Below, piece after piece: positions 7,507 through 16,926 of a stretch of DNA of 64,000 bases. Under the pieces are notes generated by a model that was not told the origin of the DNA, searched no databases, and saw nothing but the letters and a program-made list of their open reading frames with translations. Numbering within the stretch: the stretch's first letter is position 1; every line of letters starts with the position of its first letter. The translations under genes were made by a program, and so were the position numbers. The stretch is from Halopseudomonas pelagia CL-AP6 (GTDB lineage Bacteria > Pseudomonadota > Gammaproteobacteria > Pseudomonadales > Pseudomonadaceae), in contig NZ_AROI01000023.1 of assembly GCF_000410875.1 (NCBI RefSeq), positions 23,329-87,328 of the forward strand, given 5' to 3'.

Positions 7507-9609
7507 TTGATAAAAAAACTCACACCCTGCGCCCTTGGCCTGTTCGCCAGCCTTGGCGCCACTAGCATCAGCTTCGCGCAGGACCGGCAACTCAGCTTGC
7601 CTGCTCAAGTGATACTCGGTAGCGAGGCGCAGGAGCAGAATAGGCGGCTGCCGCTGGCTCGCGACACCCTCGGCGCCGAGCAACTGGAGACGGCCAATCT
7701 GGGCGCCAATCTATCCGAGTCACTGCAACGTGTGCCCGGCTTGGTGGCCGTCAACCGGCAGAATTACGCCCAGGACCTGCAGATATCCTCCCGCGGCTTC
7801 GGCGCGCGTGCGGCGTTTGGCGTGCGTGGAGTGCGTTTGCTCCAGGATGGCATTCCGCTGACCATGCCCGACGGCCAGGGCCAGCCGGCACTGTTCGATC
7901 TGGATAGCCTGCAGCGTATCGAGGTGCTGCGCGGTCCGCTGACCACGCTCTACGGCAATGCTTCCGGCGGCATCATTCAGGGCTTCACCGGCGAAGGCAG
8001 CTTTTACCCGACGCTGGAAAATCGCACGGCATTCGGCCCCGACGGTTTGCGCCGCTCGCGCTTGCGCTACGGCGGCCAACATGGCGCCCTGAACATCAGC
8101 GCCAACGTCGCCCGGCTAGAGACCGATGGTTATCGCGACCATAGCAAGACGCGGCGTGATACCGCGAATCTGCGCCTGGGCTGGGATATCGACGATGCCT
8201 CCAGCCTGACCCTGCTGATCAACAGCCTCGACCAACCCGAAACCCAGGACCCGCTGGGTTTGACCGCGCAGCAGGTACGCGAGGATCGGCGCCAGGTCTT
8301 CAGCCGCGCCTACGAGTACGACACACGTAAGACAGTGCGGCATAACCAGGCAGGGCTTAATTATCAGCGCCGGCTGAGCAATGATGATCAGCTCACGTTG
8401 ATGGTCTATGGCGGCGAGCGATATGTGCAGCAGTATCTGGCGTTTCCCGGCAACAACACCATTGTAGACGACGAGTTTCGTCCAGGCAGCGGTGGCGTTA
8501 TCGAACTTGATCGAGGCTTTGGCGGCGGCGAGCTCGGCTGGCAGCGCAATACTGAGCTGTTTGGCTTACCCGTCGAACTGGCCGCGGGCATCACCTACGA
8601 CTATCAGGGCGAACAGCGCGAGGGCTTTGTTAATAGTGGCGGCAACAAGGGTGCTCAACGACGAGATGAATTCAACGCCGTAGACAGCCAGGACCTATAC
8701 CTGATCAGCACCTGGCAACTAGACCCACGCTGGACACTGACTGCCGGCGTACGCCATAGCCGCGTTGAGTTTGACTCTGACGACGACTATCTGAGCGACG
8801 GCCAGGACGACAGTGGCAGCGTACGCTACAGTCAGACCAATCCCGCGCTGGGCTTAAGCTATCAATGGACGCCGGCAGTGAGCCTGTATGCTGCGCTGGG
8901 CCAAGGCTTTGAAACACCGACCTTTCAGGAGTTGGCCTATCAGGAACAGGGCAGTGGACTGAATTTCGGCCTGCGGCCCAGCGAGTCACGCAATGCCGAG
9001 GTCGGCCTCAAACTGCACCATGAACAGACCCGCATCAATCTGGCACTGTTCCATAGCCGCGTCAAAGACGAAATCGTCACCGGTCCCAATCAGCTCAGTA
9101 CCGGGCGTAGCACTTTCGTCAACGCTGGCCGCTCGACCCGACGCGGTGTGGAGTTGGCGGTGGAACAGAACTTCGACCACGGTATCAGCGCCTACTTGGC
9201 CTATACGCTGCTGGATGCCCGCTTCGACAGCTACATCGACAGTGAAGGCAATGACCTGTCCGGCAAGGATCTCCCCGGCGTGCCGCGCCACAGCCTGTTC
9301 GCTGAGCTCAGCTGGCGGCCGCCCGGCAGCGGTTTTATCACCGCGCTGGAAGCCCAGAGCCTGAGCCAACGCTATGCGACGGATGACAATACCGCCGAGG
9401 CCTCCGGCTATGCCGTATTCAACTGGCGTGCGGCTTACACCCATGCGGTGGGCAGCTGGGAAGTCGAACCTTTCGCACGTATCGACAATCTGGGTGACCG
9501 TGAATATATCGGCTCGTTGATCGTCAATGGCACCGGGGCCCGCTACTACGAGCCCGCACCGGACCGCCAATGGCTGGTCGGGGTCGGCTTGCAATATCAG
9601 TGGCAATAG
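7507..9609 (+). CDS. pqqU: TonB-dependent outer-membrane receptor, YncD/PqqU type
   Basis: 700 residues, the same length as E. coli YncD, renamed PqqU because it imports pyrroloquinoline quinone across the outer membrane. Translation starts at TTG. A signal peptide (KKLTPCALGLFASLGATSIS, cleaved near FAQ) is followed by a plug domain. Plug segments very close to YncD as recalled are NLSESLQRVPGLVAVNRQNY, AQDLQISSRGFGARAAFGVR, and a TMPDGQGQ motif before LRGPLTTLYGNASGGII. The 22-strand barrel ends in a strand with terminal aromatic residues (GVGLQYQWQ), with a YVGS-like DREYIGSLIVNGTGARYYEP segment before it. No PQQ synthesis or quinoprotein genes are in the window. The substrate is inferred from whole-protein similarity. 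Confidence 0.82.
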   Translation: MIKKLTPCALGLFASLGATSISFAQDRQLSLPAQVILGSEAQEQNRRLPLARDTLGAEQLETANLGANLSESLQRVPGLVAVNRQNYAQDLQISSRGFGARAAFGVRGVRLLQDGIPLTMPDGQGQPALFDLDSLQRIEVLRGPLTTLYGNASGGIIQGFTGEGSFYPTLENRTAFGPDGLRRSRLRYGGQHGALNISANVARLETDGYRDHSKTRRDTANLRLGWDIDDASSLTLLINSLDQPETQDPLGLTAQQVREDRRQVFSRAYEYDTRKTVRHNQAGLNYQRRLSNDDQLTLMVYGGERYVQQYLAFPGNNTIVDDEFRPGSGGVIELDRGFGGGELGWQRNTELFGLPVELAAGITYDYQGEQREGFVNSGGNKGAQRRDEFNAVDSQDLYLISTWQLDPRWTLTAGVRHSRVEFDSDDDYLSDGQDDSGSVRYSQTNPALGLSYQWTPAVSLYAALGQGFETPTFQELAYQEQGSGLNFGLRPSESRNAEVGLKLHHEQTRINLALFHSRVKDEIVTGPNQLSTGRSTFVNAGRSTRRGVELAVEQNFDHGISAYLAYTLLDARFDSYIDSEGNDLSGKDLPGVPRHSLFAELSWRPPGSGFITALEAQSLSQRYATDDNTAEASGYAVFNWRAAYTHAVGSWEVEPFARIDNLGDREYIGSLIVNGTGARYYEPAPDRQWLVGVGLQYQWQ

Positions 9610-9645
9610 GTCTGGCGCCTATTTATTTGCCGCCACGCCGCGGGT

Positions 9646-9701
9646 CGAGGTGGAACTCGAACTCCCAAACACCGCTCCCGGGAAGGCCGAGTTCCACCTC
9701 G
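9646..9701. repeat. Inverted repeat after the TonB receptor gene (REP-like or bidirectional terminator)
   Basis: Perfect 14-bp arms CGAGGTGGAACTCG (9646-9659) and CGAGTTCCACCTCG (9688-9701) are separated by 28 bp. It lies between the convergent ends of the TonB receptor gene and the MFS gene. No T-run follows either arm, so a repeated intergenic element is as likely as a terminator. Confidence 0.6.
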
Positions 9702-9752
9702 GCCAGCGTGCTCAACCACAACACCCCAGGTGAAGATGCAGCTCGTCCCCCA

Positions 9753-10908
9753 TCAGGCCTGAGCGGTAGGCTCAACAACAGCCACATCGCTAAAAGCGCC
9801 GCGCTGCCAGGCAAGAACAATGAATATTAAAGCCGCCATAGCCATCAACAGCGGCAGCGCATGGCTGCTCAGCCACTGACTGGCGGCACCGGTGGACAAC
9901 GGTCCGAGCAAACTACCAATACCCCACAGCATGGCAATATGTGCATTGGCGCGCACCAGCGCATCATCACGATAACGCTGCCCGATCAAAATCAGCGACA
10001 AGGTATAAAGCCCTCCGGCGCTGGCGCCAAACACCACCAGGACCGGCCAGATCAGCACGCTCTGCAGCAGCACCGGTAGCGCCAGGCTCGAAGCCAGCAA
10101 AACCAAACCACAGGCCTTATACAGCGTGGTCCGCGATAATTTGTCCGCCAACCAGCCAATCGGCACCTGTAATGCTGCATCACCTATCACCACGGCGCCA
10201 ACCATAAAAAGTGCGCGCTGCGCGTCGAAACCTTCGCGAATCAGATACACCGGCAACAAGGTCAGGGTCATGGCCTCGAAGGCAGCGAACAACATCACCG
10301 CCCAGGCAACAGCGGGAAGCTTGCGCACAAAACCCATTAAAGCCCTCCCCGAAGTACTCGCGGCATCCACCACCGGCGCACCCGTTGCCTGAAGGAGCAA
10401 CACTAGACCCAGCATCAGCAAGCTGCTGGACAACCAGAAGCCGATATCGCTATCGGTGCCGATCACGCCCAGCAGCAGCGGCCCGCACAACTGGCTAAGG
10501 GCGAAAGCGCTGCCATATACCGCGACCAACCGGCCACGTAGGCGATCTTCGATCAACTGATTGATCCAGCTTTCGCCCAGCACAAAGGTCACCGTCAGCG
10601 ACACGCCAAGCACCAGCCTGAACGCGAGCCACAACGCATAACTCGGCGACACCGCCAACAACCCAACCGATACTGCGCTGCACAGCATGACCAGGCGCAT
10701 GGCATTTTCGGTCCCCAGCCAACCGGCCAGCGGTCATTTTCGCGCCGATCAGCATGCCCACCGCCGGTAGCCCCGCCATGATGCCGATGGCAAAGGCGTC
10801 GTAGCCCCACTCGTCCAGCCGTAACGACACCAGCGGCAAGGTAATACCCAGCGCCAGCCCGACACAGATCACTGCTGTGGTAACAACGCCATAGGTTTTC
10901 CAATCCAT
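9753..10908 (-). pseudogene. MFS transporter interrupted by a frameshift
   Basis: Two reading frames together encode one 12-helix major facilitator protein of about 385 residues. The first part starts at 10908 (MDWKTYGVVTTAVICVG) and contains helices 1-2 up to MLIGAKMTAG. The second frame takes over near 10725-10736, continues PLAGWLGTENAMRLVMLCSA and runs to the stop at 9753. In the second frame a TGA lies immediately before PLAGW, so no single frame is open through the junction. The sequence resembles YcaD-like or CynX-like drug or metabolite exporters. The damage may be a true mutation or a one- or two-base sequencing error; the rest of the protein shows no further decay. Confidence 0.75.
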
Positions 10909-11181
10909 ACTCGTGCCTACCCCACCCTTAAGAGCGAAACAGTAAGACCAGTGCACGCTCCCTGAGTAGCCGATCAATGGGCAAAAAAAGGCATAAGGGA
11001 CCGGCTTCGATCTGGCAAACAGTAATCAGCCCACCCTTTAAATTCAATATATTTGACAGAAGGTCGCTAAATATTGCTTTTAAATGCTAAACGCGGTCTT
11101 TTTCGTTTGTTATTTTTGACATAAACTCGGGACAATCTTTTGCTCCGTAGCCATCCGCTTTAACAGCGCCAGGAAAGCCTC

Positions 11182-12522
11182 ATGAACATCATGCAACAGC
11201 CCGCCTCCCAGTCTCAGGACCTGAGCCTTGACGAATTCTGGATGCCCTTTACCGCCAACCGGCAGTTCAAGAGCCGTCCGCGCCTGCTGGAAAGCGCCGA
11301 AGGCATGTTCTACACCGATGTGGAGGGCCGGCAGATCATCGATGGCACCTCCGGCCTGTGGTGCTGTAACGCCGGGCACGGCCGCAAGGAAATTGCCGAA
11401 GCGGTCAGCAAACAGATCGTCAAAATGGACTTCGCCCCGACATTCCAGATGGGCCACCCGCTGCCATTCCAACTCGCCGAGCGACTGGTAGAGATTGCGC
11501 CCAAGGGCCTAAACCGGGTGTTCTTCACCAACTCCGGCTCCGAGTCGGTAGATACCGCACTGAAAATCGCCCTGGCCTACCAGCGCGCCCGCGGCGAAGG
11601 CACAAGAACCCGCTTGATCGGCCGCGAACTGGGTTACCACGGTGTCGGCTTTGGCGGCATATCCGTTGGCGGCATGGTCAACAACCGCAAAGCCTTTGGC
11701 GTACAGCTGCCGGGCGTCGATCACCTGCCGCATACGCTGGATCTGGAGCGCAACGCCTTTACCCGCGGCCTGCCGAAACACGGCGCGGAATTGGCCGAAC
11801 AGCTGGAAAAACTGGTGACACTGCACGGCGCGGAAAACATCGCGGCGGTCATCGTCGAGCCGATGTCTGGCTCCGCCGGGGTGATCCTGCCGCCAGTCGG
11901 CTATCTCAAACGTCTGCGCGAGATCACCACCAAGCACGGCATTCTGCTGATTTTCGATGAGGTCATTACCGGCTATGGCCGGGTCGGCGACGCCTTCGCC
12001 TCGCAGCGCTGGGACGTTACCCCGGACATCATGACCACCGCTAAAGGCTTGACCAACGGCGCCATTCCCATGGGCGCGGTGTTTGTCAGTGAGCAGATTC
12101 AGCAGGCGTTTATGCACGGCCCCAAGGGCCTGATCGAGCTGTTCCACGGTTATACCTATTCCGGTCACCCGGTAGCCGCCGCCGCAGCGCTGGCGACCCT
12201 GGACATTTATGCCAGAGACGGCCTGCTGACCCGCGCCCAGGAGCTGGAGATCTATTGGCAGGAGGCGCTGCACAGCCTCAAGGATCTGCATCACGTGATC
12301 GATATTCGCAACATTGGCCTGGTCGGTGCTGTGCATATGGCCAGCCGCGAGGGTGAGCCCGGCGCACGTGGCTACGAGGTGTTCGAAGCCTGTTATTGGG
12401 ACGGCCTGATGGTACGCTGCACAGGCGACATTATTGCCATGTCGCCACCGCTGATTGTCGAAAAGAGCCATATCGACCGGATGATCAATATACTTGGGGA
12501 CGTGATTCGTCGTACTCCGTAA
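11182..12522 (+). CDS. Omega-amino acid--pyruvate aminotransferase (beta-alanine--pyruvate transaminase)
   Basis: 446-residue class III PLP aminotransferase. It transfers the amino group of beta-alanine or other omega-amino acids to pyruvate, giving malonate semialdehyde and alanine. It closely resembles the P. putida enzyme: DEFWMPFTANRQFKSRPRLL at the N-terminus, GTSGLWCCNAGHGRKEIAEA near 52-71, the NSGSESVDTALKIALAYQRA phosphate-binding region near 115, LLIFDEVITGYGRVG with the PLP-contacting Asp near 258, and TTAKGLTNGAIPMGA with the Schiff-base Lys near 287. mmsA follows 261 bp later, so the two form a beta-alanine to acetyl-CoA route. A second ATG two codons downstream is also possible. 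Confidence 0.9.
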   Translation: MNIMQQPASQSQDLSLDEFWMPFTANRQFKSRPRLLESAEGMFYTDVEGRQIIDGTSGLWCCNAGHGRKEIAEAVSKQIVKMDFAPTFQMGHPLPFQLAERLVEIAPKGLNRVFFTNSGSESVDTALKIALAYQRARGEGTRTRLIGRELGYHGVGFGGISVGGMVNNRKAFGVQLPGVDHLPHTLDLERNAFTRGLPKHGAELAEQLEKLVTLHGAENIAAVIVEPMSGSAGVILPPVGYLKRLREITTKHGILLIFDEVITGYGRVGDAFASQRWDVTPDIMTTAKGLTNGAIPMGAVFVSEQIQQAFMHGPKGLIELFHGYTYSGHPVAAAAALATLDIYARDGLLTRAQELEIYWQEALHSLKDLHHVIDIRNIGLVGAVHMASREGEPGARGYEVFEACYWDGLMVRCTGDIIAMSPPLIVEKSHIDRMINILGDVIRRTP

Positions 12523-12561
12523 GCGGTTTTTTAAATTCAAGATTCTGTTACGCCTTGCGGG

Positions 12562-12721
12562 AGGTGCGGTAACGGACAGCCTGGTCAGGATACGCGCAAG
12601 TACATCCCTGTAGCTCGGCGATGGCATCCCGACCGCCAGGGAAGGCGGAAGTGTCGAAAATGCAGGAGCAATTTTCGACCTGCCATCGACGGTCCTGACC
12701 AGGCTATCCGCCACCGCATCT
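12562..12721. repeat. MITE-like palindromic element, about 160 bp
   Basis: The two ends are imperfect inverted repeats of about 29 bp sharing a GCCTGGTCAGGA core (left arm ends at 12590, right arm begins at 12693). Inside are GATGGCA/TGCCATC and a central hairpin GTCGAAAAT (12653-12661) / ATTTTCGAC (12671-12679). The whole element can fold into one long stem. It sits between the aminotransferase gene and mmsA. It carries no gene and resembles non-autonomous intergenic repeats common in Pseudomonas genomes. Confidence 0.7.
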
Positions 12722-12783
12722 GCTTAGCTCCGTGCGTAGCGGCAACAAACCCAAATCGAAGTTAATGTGAAACTGGTGACCCA

Positions 12784-14280
12784 ATGACCCTGCAACTGAC
12801 CCACTTTATCAACGGCAAGCGCACCGCCGCCAGCGAGCGCACTCAGCCGGTATTCGAACCCGCCACTGGCGAACAGCGCGGCCAGGTTTCCCTGGCTAAC
12901 GTCAGCGAAGTAGAGCAGGCGATTGCGGTAGCCAAAGCCGCGCAACCGGGCTGGGCAAAAACCACCCCGCTAAATCGCGCGCGCATCCTGTTCAAATACA
13001 AGGCGCTGGTCGAAGCCCATGCCGACGAGCTGGCCGAGCTGATCACCCGTGAACACGGCAAGGTGTTCGACGATGCCAAGGGCGAATTGACCCGCGGCCT
13101 GGAAGTGGTCGAGTTTGCCTGCGGTATCCCGCACCTGCTCAAGGGCGAGCATACCGAACAGGTCGGCGGCGGCGTCGATGCCTGGACGGTCAATCAGCCG
13201 CTGGGTGTGTGCGCCGGTATTGCGCCATTCAACTTCCCGGCGATGGTGCCCATGTGGATGTTTCCGATCGCGATTGCCTGCGGCAACACCTTCATCATGA
13301 AGCCCTCGGAAAAAGATCCGAGCACACCCCTGCGCCTGGCCGAACTGCTGACTGAAGCAGGCCTGCCCGATGGCGTGCTCAACGTCGTCAACGGCGACAA
13401 GGAAGCCGTCGACGTACTGCTCACTCATCCCGATGTGCAGGCCGTCAGCTTCGTCGGCTCCACGCCGATCGCCGAATACATCTACGCCACCGGCTGTGCC
13501 CACGGCAAGCGCGTGCAGGCCCTGGGCGGCGCCAAAAACCATATGCTGGTGATGCCCGATGCCGACCTGGATCAGACCGTTAATGCATTGATGGGTGCAG
13601 CTTACGGCAGTGCCGGCGAGCGTTGCATGGCCATCTCGGTAGCCGTCGCGGTCGGTGACGAAGTCGCCGACAAGCTGGTGGCGGCGCTGGGCCCACAGGT
13701 AAAAGCATTGAAGATCGGCAATGGCATGCGCGACGGCATGGAAATGGGCCCGCTGGTGTCTGCCGCGCACCTGGCCAAGGTCAAGGGCTATGTCGACCTG
13801 GGCGTGAAGGAAGGCGCAGAGCTGGTGATCGACGGTCGTGACGTTGGCGTGCCTGGGCTGGAAGGTGGTTTCTTTATGGGCGGCTGCCTGTTCGACAAGG
13901 TCACCGCCGATATGAGCATCTATCAGGAAGAAATCTTCGGCCCGGTACTCTGTATCGTCCGGGTGCCCGACTATGCCACCGGCGTAAAACTGATCAATGA
14001 ACATGAGTATGGTAACGGCACGGCGATCTTTACCCGCGACGGCGACGCCGCGCGGCAGTTCTGCAACGAGATCCAGGTCGGCATGGTCGGCGTCAACGTG
14101 CCGATTCCAGTGCCCATGGCCTTCCACAGCTTTGGCGGCTGGAAGCGCTCACTGTTTGGTCCGCTGCATATGCACGGCCCGGACGGCGTACGTTTCTACA
14201 CCAAGCGCAAGGCCATTACCTCGCGCTGGCCGACCGGTATTCGCTCGGGTGCGGAGTTCAGCATTCCGACCATGAAGTAG
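12784..14280 (+). CDS. mmsA: Methylmalonate-semialdehyde dehydrogenase (CoA-acylating)
   Basis: 498-residue aldehyde dehydrogenase that converts malonate or methylmalonate semialdehyde to acetyl-CoA or propionyl-CoA plus CO2, without the hydrolysing step of other ALDHs. Diagnostic segments are [20 protein letters not shown] at the N-terminus, [20 protein letters not shown] sequence near 145, [20 protein letters not shown] near 172, and [17 protein letters not shown] with the catalytic Cys near 284. The Glu general base of ordinary ALDHs is replaced in an [16 protein letters not shown] context, as expected for MmsA. With the upstream aminotransferase it completes beta-alanine breakdown; it also serves valine and inositol catabolism. 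Confidence 0.94.
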   Translation: MTLQLTHFINGKRTAASERTQPVFEPATGEQRGQVSLANVSEVEQAIAVAKAAQPGWAKTTPLNRARILFKYKALVEAHADELAELITREHGKVFDDAKGELTRGLEVVEFACGIPHLLKGEHTEQVGGGVDAWTVNQPLGVCAGIAPFNFPAMVPMWMFPIAIACGNTFIMKPSEKDPSTPLRLAELLTEAGLPDGVLNVVNGDKEAVDVLLTHPDVQAVSFVGSTPIAEYIYATGCAHGKRVQALGGAKNHMLVMPDADLDQTVNALMGAAYGSAGERCMAISVAVAVGDEVADKLVAALGPQVKALKIGNGMRDGMEMGPLVSAAHLAKVKGYVDLGVKEGAELVIDGRDVGVPGLEGGFFMGGCLFDKVTADMSIYQEEIFGPVLCIVRVPDYATGVKLINEHEYGNGTAIFTRDGDAARQFCNEIQVGMVGVNVPIPVPMAFHSFGGWKRSLFGPLHMHGPDGVRFYTKRKAITSRWPTGIRSGAEFSIPTMK

Positions 14281-14291
14281 TTTTCATCCTT

Positions 14292-14333
14292 TTTCGCGCC
14301 GAGGCCGGCGCTCCCACAGGCCTCGCCGCGAAA
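14292..14333. repeat. REP-like element
   Basis: Arms TTTCGCGCCGAGGCC and GGCCTCGCCGCGAAA pair with one mismatch around a 13-base loop containing CTCCCACAG. Sequences of the form TTTCGCGGCGAGGCC...CTCCCACAG are typical Pseudomonas extragenic palindromes. It sits between mmsA and the cupin gene. Confidence 0.65.
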
Positions 14334-14354
14334 GCTATCTCAAGAGAACCCAGC

Positions 14355-14720
14355 ATGCCGATCAAAGACATCATCGACTTCGCAATCGCCAGCACTCCGG
14401 CAGAACACTACCGCCCCGACCCGGCCAAAGTACTGGCTGGCGACCCGGCGCAAAGCGTGCAAAACCACTACAGCAGCCCCTGTGGCCAGTTCTCCACCGG
14501 CGTCTGGGCCTGCGAGCCCGGCCACTGGAGCATCAGTTACAGCGAGCACGAGTATTGCGAAATTCTCGAAGGCGAATCCATCCTGCATGATCAACAGGGC
14601 GGCAGTCGCAAGCTCAAGGCCGGTGACCGCTTCGTGATACCTGCGGGCTTTGTCGGCAGCTGGGAAGTGCTCAAGCCAACCCGCAAGGTCTACGTGATCT
14701 TCGAACAGTCCGGCAGCTAA
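14355..14720 (+). CDS. Cupin-domain protein
   Basis: 121-residue single-domain cupin of the DUF861/cupin_3 type. The two cupin motifs are visible: EPGHWSISYSEHEYCEILEG near residues 55-75 and LKAGDRFVIPAGFVGSWEVL near 88-107, with His and Glu residues positioned for a metal. The C-terminus ends in the expected strand KVYVIFEQSG. It lies 74 bp after mmsA behind a REP-like element and may be transcribed with it. Small cupins of this type often accompany amino acid or amine catabolism genes, but no reaction can be assigned. Confidence 0.75.
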   Translation: MPIKDIIDFAIASTPAEHYRPDPAKVLAGDPAQSVQNHYSSPCGQFSTGVWACEPGHWSISYSEHEYCEILEGESILHDQQGGSRKLKAGDRFVIPAGFVGSWEVLKPTRKVYVIFEQSGS

Positions 14721-14891
14721 ACGGCGGCGCATAACTGACCCGCCGGGCTCACTGCAAAGTGAAATCGGCATGGTCTAAACGTGACCAAGCAGTTACAGTT
14801 CTCGTCAGCATAAGCAATCGAAGAACATACCAATGCTCAGCTTGGCAATAATGCCGGCGGAGCAGTTGGGCACTGCCAGGAGTCATGCGTT

Positions 14892-16796
14892 ATGTCGCGT
14901 TTGCCGGTTATTGTCGGATTCGGTGGTTACAACGCCGCCGGCCGCAGTTCCTTTCACCACGGGTTTCGCCGCACCGTGATCGAGTCTCTGCCCAGCGCCG
15001 AGCGCCAGGAAACCCTGGCCGGACTGGCGGTTATGATGAAACTGGTACAGGTAGAAAACGACCAGTATGTCGACGCCGAAGGTCAGGTACTGAACCCGGC
15101 GGACATCGAGTCGCGCTTTGGTCCGCAGATTCTCGACGGCACCCTGGTGCGCCGCATCGAAAAGCGCTACCTGGATGTGGATGCCGCCCACTGGCAGAAA
15201 AACCTGACCATCACAGGTGAAGCCGGCAAGCCATTTTCCTTCATCACCCTGGCCAAACAACTGCCCGAGCCGCTGCCCACTGACTGGGTGATCGAGAACC
15301 TTAACGATACTGAAGTCATGGTTACCGTGTACGACGGTTGTGACATCAAGGTCGACAGTTATCGTTCGCTGCCGGTCAAGTCCGCCGGCCAGCTTCCCAG
15401 TGGCTTCGAGCCCGGTGAACAGTACGCCTCACGCTTCCATCCGCGCGGCCTGCAAATGACCATCGTCGCCGCCACCGATGCTCTGCGCTCCACCGGCATT
15501 GCCTGGGAGACCATCGTCAACTGTGTGCAGCCGGACGAGATCGCCGTGTTCGCCAGCAGCGCCATGAGCCAATTGGACGAAAACAGCTTTGGCGGCCTGA
15601 TGCAGTCGCGCCTGAAGGGCAATCGGGTCAGCGCCAAGCAACTTGCGTTGGGCTTGAACAGCATGCCGGCGGACTTTATCAACGCCTACATCCTCGGCAG
15701 CGTCGGCACTACCGGCGCCATCAGCGGCGCCTGCGCCAGCTTCCTGTACAACTTGCAAAAAGCCACCGAAATGATCACCAGTGGCCGCGCCCGTGTGGTG
15801 CTGGTGGGTAATGGCGAAGCGCCGATTACCCAGGAATGTATCGAGGGTTATGGCGCCATGGGCGCGCTGGCAACCGAAGAAGGCCTGCGCAGCATCGAAG
15901 GCCGGGACGCCGTCGATTTCCGCCGCGCCAGCCGGCCGTTCAGTCAGAACTGCGGCTTTACCCTGGCCGAGTCCAGCCAATTTTTCATGCTGATGGACGA
16001 CGAGCTGGCGCTGCAGCTAGGCGCGGATATTCATGGCGCGGTGCCCGACGTGTTCGTCAACGCCGACGGCTTCAAGAAGTCCATTTCCGCCCCTGGTCCG
16101 GGCAACTACCTGACCATGTCCAAGTCCATCCACAGCGCCATGCAGATTGTCGGTGAGGCCGCCGTCAAGCAACGCAGCTTCATCCACGCCCACGGCTCCA
16201 GCACGCCAGCCAACCGGACAACTGAATCGGAACTGCTGGACCGTGTGGCCGACGCCTTCGGCATACATGAGCTGCCGCTGACCGCGGTCAAGGCCTTTGT
16301 CGGCCACTCGCTGGCCAGCGCCAGCGCCGACCAACTGGCGTCAGCCTTGGGTTCCTTTAAGTACCAGATCGTACCCGGTATCAAGACCATCGATGCCGTT
16401 GCTGAAGACGTGTTTCAGCAAAACCTGCGCATCAATATACACGACGTCGACCGCGCGGATAACCCGCTGGAAGTCTGCTTTATCAACTCCAAGGGCTTTG
16501 GCGGCAACAACGCCAGCGCCGTGGTACTGGCGCCGAATGTGGTCGAAAGGATGCTGCGCAAGCGTTATGGCGAGGCCGCTTTTGCCGATTACCTGACACG
16601 CCGCGAACAAACCCGCAGCGCCGCCCAGGCCTATGACCAGCGCGCGTTGAAGGGCCAGTTGGATATCATCTACAACTTCGGGCAGAACATGATCGACGAT
16701 AAACACATCGAGATCACCCGGGACCATATCCGAGTTCCCGGCTTCAACAAGCCGCTGGTGTTCCGCAAGGATGATCGCTTTGGGGACATGATTTAG
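14892..16796 (+). CDS. fabY: Beta-ketoacyl-ACP synthase FabY
   Basis: 634 residues, the length recalled for P. aeruginosa FabY (PA5174), which starts fatty acid synthesis by condensing acetyl-CoA with malonyl-ACP in place of FabH. The N-terminus MSRLPVIVGFGGYNAAGRSS is characteristic. The thiolase-fold catalytic triad is visible: Cys in TGAISGACASFLYNLQ near 285, His in FIHAHGSSTPANRTTE near 437 and His in AVKAFVGHSLASASADQ near 477. FGGNNASAVVLAP near 540 is the usual C-terminal glycine-rich segment. It is a stand-alone gene followed by a hairpin at 16844-16873. Confidence 0.92.
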   Translation: MSRLPVIVGFGGYNAAGRSSFHHGFRRTVIESLPSAERQETLAGLAVMMKLVQVENDQYVDAEGQVLNPADIESRFGPQILDGTLVRRIEKRYLDVDAAHWQKNLTITGEAGKPFSFITLAKQLPEPLPTDWVIENLNDTEVMVTVYDGCDIKVDSYRSLPVKSAGQLPSGFEPGEQYASRFHPRGLQMTIVAATDALRSTGIAWETIVNCVQPDEIAVFASSAMSQLDENSFGGLMQSRLKGNRVSAKQLALGLNSMPADFINAYILGSVGTTGAISGACASFLYNLQKATEMITSGRARVVLVGNGEAPITQECIEGYGAMGALATEEGLRSIEGRDAVDFRRASRPFSQNCGFTLAESSQFFMLMDDELALQLGADIHGAVPDVFVNADGFKKSISAPGPGNYLTMSKSIHSAMQIVGEAAVKQRSFIHAHGSSTPANRTTESELLDRVADAFGIHELPLTAVKAFVGHSLASASADQLASALGSFKYQIVPGIKTIDAVAEDVFQQNLRINIHDVDRADNPLEVCFINSKGFGGNNASAVVLAPNVVERMLRKRYGEAAFADYLTRREQTRSAAQAYDQRALKGQLDIIYNFGQNMIDDKHIEITRDHIRVPGFNKPLVFRKDDRFGDMI

Positions 16797-16843
16797 GCGG
16801 CTCTGGTGTCAATCCGACGCGGGTGTGTGATTCCGGAATTTTC

Positions 16844-16880
16844 AATGGATTCCCGCGAAAGCGGGAATCCATTTTGACCT
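16844..16880. terminator. Hairpin between fabY and the GST gene (terminator or repeat)
   Basis: A perfect 13-bp stem AATGGATTCCCGC / GCGGGAATCCATT encloses GAAA and is followed by TTGACCTTT. It sits between convergent genes 47 bp after fabY. The stem sequence is also a widespread proteobacterial extragenic repeat, so its role as terminator is probable but not exclusive. Confidence 0.65.
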
Positions 16881-16926
16881 TTGGAACATTGCCGAAAACA
16901 GGTCCCTAGTCGCCGAAGCGAAAGTG

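Noticed and set aside
11509..12714. Long minus-strand open frame (401 codons) opposite the aminotransferase gene, reaching into the MITE-like element
   Set aside because: It lies antisense to a well-supported gene and is explained by third-position GC bias; no ribosome site and no known domain.
12970..14127. Minus-strand open frame of 385 codons opposite mmsA
   Set aside because: Complete antisense overlap with mmsA; His- and Asp-rich composition is typical of shadow frames.
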